Shown here: positions 56,835-64,000 of the stretch, in pieces
Layout: every line of letters begins with the position of its first letter
How positions within the stretch are numbered: the stretch's first letter is position 1
NCBI RefSeq assembly: GCF_001540865.1
Contig: NC_033638.1
Location: 8,100,032-8,164,031 of the forward strand
Length of the DNA: 64,000 nucleotides
Direction of reading: 5' to 3'
Source of the DNA: Ananas comosus
Lineage: Eukaryota; Streptophyta; Magnoliopsida; Poales; Bromeliaceae
The notes under the pieces: model-generated
Told to the model about the DNA's origin: nothing
The model's input: the letters and a program-made list of their open reading frames with translations, nothing else
Databases searched by the model: none
Translations under genes and position numbers: made by a program

Positions 56835-57406
56835 ATGGCGATCTCGAACGCGGAGGGCGAATCGGCGTCGACGAAGGAGGGGGAGAGGAAGCGGAAGCGG
56901 AGGGGGGACGATGCGGCGGGGACGCCGTGCAAGTGGCGGTCGCCGACCGAGCAGAAGACGTACTCCTCGAAGCTTCTAGAAGCCCTCCGACGCGTCCACG
57001 GCGGCGGCTCCGACGAGCCGCCACGGAGCCGGGCCGTCCGCGAGGCGGCGGACCGCGCACTCGCGGTCGCGGCTCGGGGCCGCTCCGGCTGAAGGCGACG
57101 CGGCGCCGCCCCCACGCCGCCGCGCCGCCGCGGCCGCGGAGCGTCGGCGGCGGCGCGGCGCCGGAGAAGAGATCGCCGGCGATCCGGCGCAAGGCTAGGG
57201 TGCTGTCGCTGCTCGTCCCCGGGTGCAAGAAGCTCCCGTTCCCGGCGCTCCTCGACGAGACCTCCGACTACATCGCCGCGCTCGAGATGCAGGTGCGCGC
57301 CATGAGCGCCCTCGCCGACATCCTCTCCGCCGTGGGCGGCGGCGGCGCCGCCACATCCTCCTCCGCCGCCGAGCCCCCGCTTTTTTTTTTTTCTTTTGTG
57401 GGTTAA
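56835..57406 (+). CDS. AIF/IBH1-type atypical bHLH protein (frame-breaking deletion)
   Basis: From the ATG at 56835 the first frame gives a basic N-terminus ([11 protein letters not shown]), [19 protein letters not shown] and [17 protein letters not shown], then TGA near 57090. The next frame carries the rest: [40 protein letters not shown] and SALADIL, ending at 57404-57406. This order is the signature of the plant AIF/bHLH147-150/IBH1 group. Those are non-DNA-binding HLH regulators that restrain cell elongation in brassinosteroid and gibberellin signalling. At the frame switch (about 57078-57092) the TRWSRAIL-like segment that usually precedes the basic region is absent, so roughly 30 bases seem to be missing. 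The gene is either a pseudogene or mis-assembled in a GC-rich tract. Confidence 0.82.
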
Positions 57407-59457
57407 AATCTCTCCATGTCGCTTTAATTAAAAAATTGATGATGTAATTTATTGTACATGCCCCTCAACTTTTCATTTTTGTTTTTAAATATATCTTGCT
57501 TTTGTTTCGGCACAACTGTTTTACGTTGGGATATTCCCTTTTCTTTTCATTTTCCTTTATTTATTTTTATTTTTATTTTTATAATATGTATATTTTTTGC
57601 CGGCCAAATTTATCATGGTGTATAAAAATATTTATTATTATGTAAATTAATTCGTAAAATGGTTTAGTTCAACCTAATTAATCTAATTCCCACCTAACAA
57701 ATAGTTGTTAATGAAATGGGACGGGACTTAATCACGCACAAAAGTCTATGTGGACTGTGGAGCACCTCGTCACTTTTGTTCAAAAGGACTATCTAAACCT
57801 CCCACCCTTTTTTTTACAGTACCTGCGATATTCAAAATTTTCTTATTCTATTATTTACTGGGATGTGGTTTTGTTTTTGTACAAAAATTTAATTAGATTA
57901 CAGGGTATGTTTGAATTTAGGAACATTTTATTTAGATCTTCTTTGCACGTCAGAATAAATTATTCAAAAATGACTTACTCCTTATTAGTATGATAGCACG
58001 TAAGAAATTTAATTTTTGTTTCTTCATAAGTTTTGCTATATATAAGTTGGTATAAAAACATATTTTACCTGCAGTACGATTTGTCTTATTTTAAAAAATG
58101 ACTCAAAATTTATATTTTATTTGAATATTTGATCATACTTTTTATAAATCAAATACACAAAATTTTTGAATACATTAAAAATATATACTAGATAAGATTT
58201 ATACATCAAGATAAAATCTTTGGATGTTAGAGTAAGCTATCAAGGAATACTTTATTTGGTGTAAGAATCTTTTTTAGTGTAATTGCAAGTAGAAAACTTG
58301 AGTTTTTCTTCTTGAAAGGTCTAACTATTTATTGGTAGAATAATATATTTAACCCACGAGTTTTTTTATTTTATTCTGAAAAATATAACTTAAAACTAAT
58401 ATAATATTTTATTCTAAATATTTAATCATATTTCTCATCGGCCAAATATACAATTTTTTTTAAATAAATTAAAAGAATATGCCAAAAAATATAACCATGC
58501 GTTCAACTAGGCCTTAGTATATTTGTCTTATAGTATTGGCTAAACAAGACGTATAATCAAATATTTATAAAGTTTTGAAAAACGTATTATATATTACTTT
58601 TTGGTCAGTTTTAAATTATATTATCCTGATAAGTTATAATAATGAAAAAATAATCAGATTAAGGTAAATCCAAAATTTGCATACAATTATAAAAGATAAT
58701 TAAATATAAATGTGTAGCTTATTTAGACATCTCGTAATTTCATGAAGCAAAATTGTGCATATGCATCACACTTGATCCATTATTTTCTTCACCAAGATAA
58801 CAACAAAGCTAAAACATCCTCAAACACTTCTCTCATTTTTAAGCTATCCATATCTAACTTAAAAATTTTGTCAATTAATATGAAACGTGACTAGGAGTTG
58901 GGATTTAATAATTTTAAGGGATAATTTCACTCCTTTTCTGCAAAAATTTAAAAACATTATAAATATATTTTTTTCATAAATAATAAGAATATATTATAAA
59001 GTACAAACCGTGATCTTGTTAACAGATATCAACAAACAAGAAACAAGTGATGCTACAGATATATTAAAAATGGGATGTACATATTATATTCACTTTTTAA
59101 ATGTATTTTTTTTTAAAAAAAAAAACATTATTTTAACCCTGATTACCTTATATAGTTTTTTACATTCCCATTTTGCGCTCTTTTTCTTTCCCTTTCTCTT
59201 TTTTAAGTGGGTGGGGTTAGGAGAGAGAGAAATGTTGGGGCAACTAACCATGAAGAGAGTTGGTTAGTACAAAGAACTATTTTTTATATCCATTCCATGA
59301 TTTAAGAAGATACTTATAAAATTTTGAGCGTGTATCAAGTAAATTCTTCGTAAGTTTAATTTACTCGACTTATGTCAAACCAATTCTACTGTTGTTGTAT
59401 TTGGACCAGAACACCATCGGGTGCTACAAGGGAAAAAGAAAAAAAAAAACAATAGTT
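57407..59457. other. Gene-free AT-rich region
   Basis: The 3' flank of the bHLH gene is followed by about 2 kb of strongly AT-rich DNA. No open frame here shows family motifs. No bounded element found. Confidence 0.45.
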
Positions 59458-59458
59458 N
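59458..59458. other. Single unresolved base (N)
   Basis: The N lies at the left edge of the long inverted-repeat element, where a TA-rich tract begins. This edge may be a contig join. Confidence 0.7.
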
Positions 59459-59463
59459 TATAT

Positions 59464-60009
59464 AGAGTGAGGCTATTATGCTATCGGAAGCATGGAGCCT
59501 TCCGTGCTTCCAGCTCGTTTTCGATGTTGCGATTTTCGAATCATCGATCGGCTCCGTAAAACTTGATTTAGAGTATTTGGAGTACCTAGAAAATAAATTT
59601 TATTATTTTTCGATATCATTTGCCTAGTGATCGAATGAGCTCAAAATCAATAAATTTCAATGGCCGTAGTGAGCCGTTTGCAAGTTTAACGGTGTAGAAA
59701 TATCCAAATCACGTGAAATTTCGATAGAAAATTCTTTATACTATATAAAACAAGATCAATATATTTGATTTAAAATTTTAATGTCATATTATTACATTTT
59801 ATAAGATTTTTATTTTCAGCCGTTGATTTTGAGCCCCTTCGTTTACTAGGCAAATGATATTGTAAAATCATAAAATTTATTTTCTAGGTACTTCAAATAC
59901 TTTAGATCAAGTTTAACGAAGCCGATTGACGATTCGAAAGCCGCAACATCGAAAACAAGCTGAAAGTATGAAAGGCTCCGTGCTTCCGATAGCATAGTAG
60001 CCTCACTCT
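59464..60009. mobile_element. Long inverted-repeat foldback element (about 546 bp)
   Basis: The ends AGAGTGAGGCTATTATGCTA and, in reverse complement, AGAGTGAGGCTACTATGCTA begin arms of roughly 200 bp. The arms share CGGAAGCA, TTTTCGATGTTGCG, CGATCGGCT and CATTTGCCTAGT motifs. TA-rich DNA flanks both ends. A related but diverged piece lies inside the LINE insertion at about 20190-20340. Confidence 0.8.
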
Positions 60010-60020
60010 ATATATATATA

Positions 60021-60838
60021 CTAGTGAAGAGACCCGCGCTTTACAGCGGGTACAAACCCTAATAGTATTTAATAATAATAAAATATTAAATATTCTCTTG
60101 TGTATCTCATTTGGTACATCTATCGAAAGTATTTCACTGTAGGCGGCAGATATGAACCCGACGATGCCTTCTCCGGTGATGGTGATAGTGACGGCGACGA
60201 CGATCTCTCCGACCGCGGCGGAAGAAGGAATTGGGCGCGCACATTAGTCAGAGAGAAAGGGAGCGAGGGAAGGAGGCGATGGTGTATAGCTAAAGATAAG
60301 AGATAGAGAATTGATGAACAAATCGGAGATAAAGAATTGAAAGTTCGGTGGAAGGAGGAAAATGGACCATGATGAATAATTGGAGATAGAGAGGTTAGGA
60401 TTGTAGATAGTAGTAGGACCATTTAAATATACTAATTGGAAGTTTTGTAGTGGAACCATTTACATTAATTGAAAGTATAGTGGATGGAAGGTAGTGAGAC
60501 CATTTAAATGCACTAATAGAAAGTTTGATTAATGAGACCGTTAAAATACATATTGAAAATTTAGTGAATATGACGAATAATTAGAGATAGAGAGATTAGG
60601 ATGTAGTAAGACCATTTAAATATACTAATTGAAAGTTTGGTAGTGGAACTATTTACATTAATTAAAAGTATAGTAGAGGGAAGGTAGTGGGACCATTTAA
60701 ATACACTAATTGAAAGTTTGGTTAATGGAATCGTTATTAAAAATTTAGTGATGGAAGAAGAAGAGTCACATATTAGTGAGGGTGAAGAAAAATTTGCCAC
60801 GTGGCAACAAAGATTGAGGATTCATATAGTTTAATAGA
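60021..60838 (-). mobile_element. Small non-autonomous Helitron
   Basis: On the minus strand the element starts TCTATTAAACTATATGAATC and ends with the hairpin ACCCGCTGTAAAGCGCGGGT, a short spacer and CTAG. The host bases are A before the 5' end (60839) and T after the 3' end (60020), as expected for Helitron insertion between A and T without target duplication. The interior holds a roughly 190-bp tandem repeat (about 60400-60550 and 60600-60750, sharing ACCATTTAAAT and AATTGAAAGTTTG). A short GC-richer block (60140-60300) may be captured DNA. No Rep/helicase is encoded. Confidence 0.88.
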
Positions 60839-61104
60839 TATTATATATATACATTCATAAATTCAGGTGTTTACATGCCCTCGTCGTTTTTGTGCATGCC
60901 ACGTAATTATTGCATCACATGATTCCCATCCCACACAAAAGAAAAAAAAGAAAAAAAAAGAAAAAAAAGGCGAATACTGAGGGGTAAGTTGCGTATTTTC
61001 CGAACATGTATTGCTACGGCGCTAATATTTTTAATTTTTAAAATTTTGAAATAAATGTCTAAAAAATTTAGTAAAAATATATTTATTATTTTGTTTATAT
61101 ATAA
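60839..61104. other. AT-rich spacer
   Basis: Nothing beyond A-rich simple sequence near 60940-60970. Confidence 0.4.
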
Positions 61105-61308
61105 GAGTAGGGCGGCTATCGTGCTATTAAAAACATAGCAGTTCTTGTGTTCTTAAGTTTATTAATGCATGATTAGAAAAAAAGAGAAAAAAAATAAAAA
61201 AAAAAGATGAAATAAGATACTCCTCAAAATTGAAAATTGATAGATAGTTATGAATTTTAAGAACACAAGAGAAGCTGTGTTTTTATTTATACAGTAGTCG
61301 TGCTCTAC
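61105..61308. mobile_element. Short MITE-like inverted repeat (about 204 bp)
   Basis: The left arm (GAGTAGGGCGGCTATCGTGC through AGTTCTTGTGTTCTTAA) is matched by the right arm in reverse complement (GTAGAGCACGACTACTGTAT through CTTCTCTTGTGTTCTTAA). An A-rich core separates them. Boundaries are approximate. Confidence 0.65.
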
Positions 61309-61969
61309 GTATAATACGATTTTTTAATAATTTTATTTTATACAATATTATTTTAGAGAGAGAGAGAGAGAGAGGGGGTAGTGAGAGAGAGCACGGGGGA
61401 GAGTGGGGCGGTGGTGTCCCACGTGGGCCGTACGATGAGTTGTGGGGGGGGCGGGGAATGGACGGTGGGGATGCGACGCGCGCCATGATTGACCCCTCCT
61501 CTTCCTCCTCCTCATCTCCCCTCTCCCGCGCCCTTCCCATGTGGCCATGTGGGCTTATGATGCTGCGCCGCGCGGTGGGCCCCATGCTGACACGGCCCAC
61601 GTGTGTTCCTTCACAAAGGTCGGAGCGCCTTCTTTTGTTTTCCCTTTTTTTTTAAAAAAAAAAAGCAAAAATTTATATTAAACTTTTAGCATATTTTTAG
61701 TTTATTTAGCATATTTTTATTTTCCAAAAATTACGCTTACTATTATTACAAATATTAAAGTAGTTGAGCGCTTTTTTTTCACCTGTTTAATTATTATATT
61801 ATTATTTTATTATTTTACCGTAAGAATATGTTGTTAAATATTGTACCATTCTATTCACTTTTTTTTAAAAAAAATTTATTTTGCTATATTATTTGATGGC
61901 ATTTTTTTATAAATTAAAATTAAAATAATAAATTACTTAACTGTGACCTGTTCCAACCCACCATCAAAG
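61309..61969. other. Gene-free spacer with GC-rich island
   Basis: A (GA)n run lies at 61353-61373. A GC-rich block (61380-61620) contains CCACGTGGG and GCCCACGTG G-box motifs and CT-rich DNA. Open frames on both strands lack family motifs. It may be an orphan promoter or gene fragment. Confidence 0.35.
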
Positions 61970-62158
61970 GAAAAATTCTAAAATACAACGGATATATTGG
62001 TGACGTGGCGTAATAAACAAATTAAATATCTCCTTTAAGAGTATATGTTCCATCATGATTATAAAAAAATATTTTTATTGTATTTTTATTTAAAAAAAAG
62101 GAATGTGATTGGCTTGTTATTGATGACGTGGTGCAAGTGTGATAGTGTAAAATTCCTT
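61970..62158. mobile_element. Mutator-type MITE, second copy (inverted)
   Basis: The reverse complement aligns with the element at 27421-27610 (ACTTGCACCACGTCATCAAT, AGCCAATCACATTCC). The perfect 9-bp duplication CCATCAAAG flanks it (61961-61969 and 62159-62167). The ends are GAAAAATTCTA and, in reverse complement, AAGGAATTTTA. Confidence 0.85.
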
Positions 62159-62698
62159 CCATCAAAGAGCCACAATTATCTTATTCTTTGTCCCATGAGA
62201 ACTGTACTTTGTTTTGCCGACAATTTTTATATACAAATTTTTTTTAAGTTCATGAGTTATAACCAACAAACATTCATATATAAAACTATATAGACTTGTG
62301 GTTGGAATCCGAAATTTTAAGTTCAAAGCCTACTTATTTTATATTTCTAACTAAGTTTATTTTTTAAAAAAATAAACGAAACAGATAGCATATTGTCTAT
62401 CTCTAAAATAAAATATGTATATATATCACTAAGATCTATTGTAAATTTTCGAACAAATTTTGCAGTAGATCATTTAAAAATAATCAAATATTAGAGTTTG
62501 AAATTAAAATAACACATCACAAATGTTATACTAATTTTGATCATTACTTTTCATCTAGGATTTCTTTTTTCAGATTTGAAATTTATCCGTATGGGAGAGG
62601 TAGATTATGGGTGGTCCACATCTGATTTGGTGGACCGGATACACCCTAATAATTGTCCATCGCCGTTGTCGTGTTGTGGTTTGGGTTTTGAGTCAGTG
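62159..62698. other. Gene-free spacer
   Basis: AT-rich DNA; nothing recognised. Confidence 0.4.
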
Positions 62699-63116
62699 TC
62701 AGAGATGTCAATGGGTCGAAGCGGATTTTCAAAAAATCCGAATCCGGATTCCGGATCGATTCCAAACCCCAAACCTAAATCTAAATTTGAATAGGACAAA
62801 TTTTAAAAATTCATATTCAAATCCAAACCCAACAAAAAATTCGAATTCGAATCAATTATTTTTTTTTCAATATTTCAAAATATATTATATTAAATCTAAA
62901 TTTTTAAAATATAAATTTAAATATAATATCAAAATTTTATATACATATTATATACAATATAAAATAAGGGTTCGGATTTGGGTTGGATACAATCAAAATT
63001 CATATCTGAATTCATATTCATCGGATTTTTATTTTTGATATCTAGATTCGAAATCATATCTGTTTAGTATAGAACAAATTTGCTCCGTTTGAATTCGGAT
63101 AAAATTTCGGACATCC
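62699..63116. repeat. Degenerate inverted-repeat element of GGATTCGGAT motifs
   Basis: The segment begins AGAGATGTCAATGGGTCGAA and ends, in reverse complement, with a GTACGGATGTCCGAAATTTT-like sequence. Subterminal DNA is built from AATCCGAATCCGGATT and AATTCATATTCAAATCC motifs. It resembles the element at 649-1283 in design. Boundaries are uncertain. Confidence 0.45.
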
Positions 63117-63582
63117 GTACATATTCTATGTGTCGATTTTGCTCGGTTGTCGTGAATTCTCTCTCTCTTTTGAGTATATAAATTGTTTTTTTCTGTGTTC
63201 AAAAAATTATATTTAATTATTTTATGATATAATATATTTTTATTTTATTATTTCGTGATTTAAACAGTTTTACTGAGGTATCATGTGATTTTATTTTTAT
63301 TTCATTATAAATATCTATTGTTAATGTTAATAGGATGTCATTCAGTAATTTTTTTAAAACAATTATTTTACTATATTTTATTTGATGATATATTTTTTTC
63401 TTAAAATAAAAATAAAAATAAAAATAATATGATAATTAAGTATAATCTTTTAACTATAAAATTGTAGAATAAAAATGTGCTATACCAGGGATGGCAAATT
63501 GAAGTTTATCTTTTTCTTTGAGTGAAAATGTATGAAGTTTCCTCAACTATAGGACTTCTTAAACTTTTCCATTCAACGTTAT
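63117..63582. other. Gene-free AT-rich spacer
   Basis: Nothing recognised apart from short A/T simple sequence. Confidence 0.4.
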
Positions 63583-63811
63583 CCTTTTGTTTTATTGAGA
63601 CTTAAGAAAAAAAAAATCAAATTTTCTAAGAATTGTGCTATTATCGTAATTTCAGTTAACCTTTTGTTTTATTGCGACTTCAGAAAAAAAAATCAAATTT
63701 TCTAAGAATTGTGCTATTATCGTAATTTCAGTTAACCTTTTGTTTTATTGCGACTTCAGAAAAAAAAATCAAATTTTCTAAGAATTGTGCTATTATCGTA
63801 ATTTCAGTTAA
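63583..63811. repeat. Three-copy 76-bp tandem repeat
   Basis: Units start at 63583, 63660 and 63736 with CCTTTTGTTTTATTG and end TAATTTCAGTTAA. Units 2 and 3 are almost identical and unit 1 differs at a few positions (GAGACTTAAG against GCGACTTCAG). Confidence 0.9.
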
Positions 63812-64000
63812 AGTCTAGTTGAGAAGCCACCGATCTGCTGTCATATATCAGTTTTAACTCTATCTAAAGGCTATGATCCTCCACTCTAGTCTTTAATTTT
63901 TTTTTTTAAGAAAATTAGTATTTAAAATCATCTAATTAATTTTTGAATAGAGTTAAAATTGAGATGTGACAGTGAATAGGGAGCTTTTTTTTTTTTTTTT
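63812..64000. other. Window end, nothing recognised
   Basis: AT-rich DNA ending in a T run at the window edge. Confidence 0.4.

Noticed and set aside
61283..61655. Frames of 66-105 residues in the GC-rich block
   Set aside because: They are open on both strands with low-complexity Ser/Pro/Arg content and no recognisable domain.
1..64000. CRISPR arrays, prokaryotic operons or phage modules
   Set aside because: The window is plant nuclear DNA. The only direct repeats are short tandem units without spacers.

Overview
This window is plant nuclear DNA. It has spliced genes with long AT-rich introns, very GC-rich first exons or single-exon genes in an AT-rich background, and dense retrotransposon and MITE remnants. 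The GC-rich 5' coding ends of ECHIA, SOQ1, the EF-hand gene and the bHLH gene suggest a commelinid-type monocot (pineapple- or palm-like); that assignment is inference. Three isolated N positions and several single-base frame breaks in GC-rich tracts suggest a draft assembly.

Layout. 1-3.2 kb: repeats and the upstream region of a glycine-rich cell-wall protein gene (3320-4502, + strand, frame broken in its repeat core). 4973-7287 (- strand): five-exon secreted pectin methylesterase-like gene with an altered catalytic motif. 7.3-10.9 kb: MITEs and low-complexity DNA. 10940-13270 (+): five-exon GDSL esterase/lipase. 14443-16311 (+): three-exon peroxisomal enoyl-CoA hydratase/isomerase (ECHIA type, C-terminal SKL). 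19216-24931 (+): stachyose synthase pseudogene split by a 5'-truncated LINE. 25.35-25.86 kb (-): a box C/D snoRNA gene with its own TATA and telo box, predicted to guide 18S rRNA methylation. 26-31.4 kb: two more LINE remnants, a nested MITE and an 844-bp Tourist-like element. 32302-32752 (+): intronless EF-hand protein with one frame break. 34.6 kb: a tRNA-derived SINE that shares its 3' tail with the LINEs. 35208-49593 (+): SOQ1, reconstructed as 28 exons and 1100 codons. 49.6-56.5 kb: no gene seen, several inverted-repeat elements. 56835-57406 (+): AIF/IBH1-type bHLH gene with a frame-breaking deletion. 57.4-64 kb: MITEs, a complete small Helitron and a 76-bp triple tandem repeat.

The genes do not form one pathway. 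Two are linked to cell walls (the glycine-rich protein and the pectinesterase), one to lipid ester hydrolysis, one to peroxisomal acyl-CoA metabolism, one to chloroplast photoprotection (SOQ1), one to calcium sensing and one to growth regulation (bHLH). The GDSL and ECHIA neighbours match, from memory, the neighbouring Arabidopsis loci At4g16230 and At4g16210, which suggests old microsynteny. The most useful observations are the dissected mobile elements (SINE/LINE 3'-tail sharing, a possible LINE 3' transduction, a MITE with its paralogous empty site, a Helitron with both ends), the dual-guide snoRNA, three GC-AG introns, and the pectinesterase without its usual catalytic Asp.
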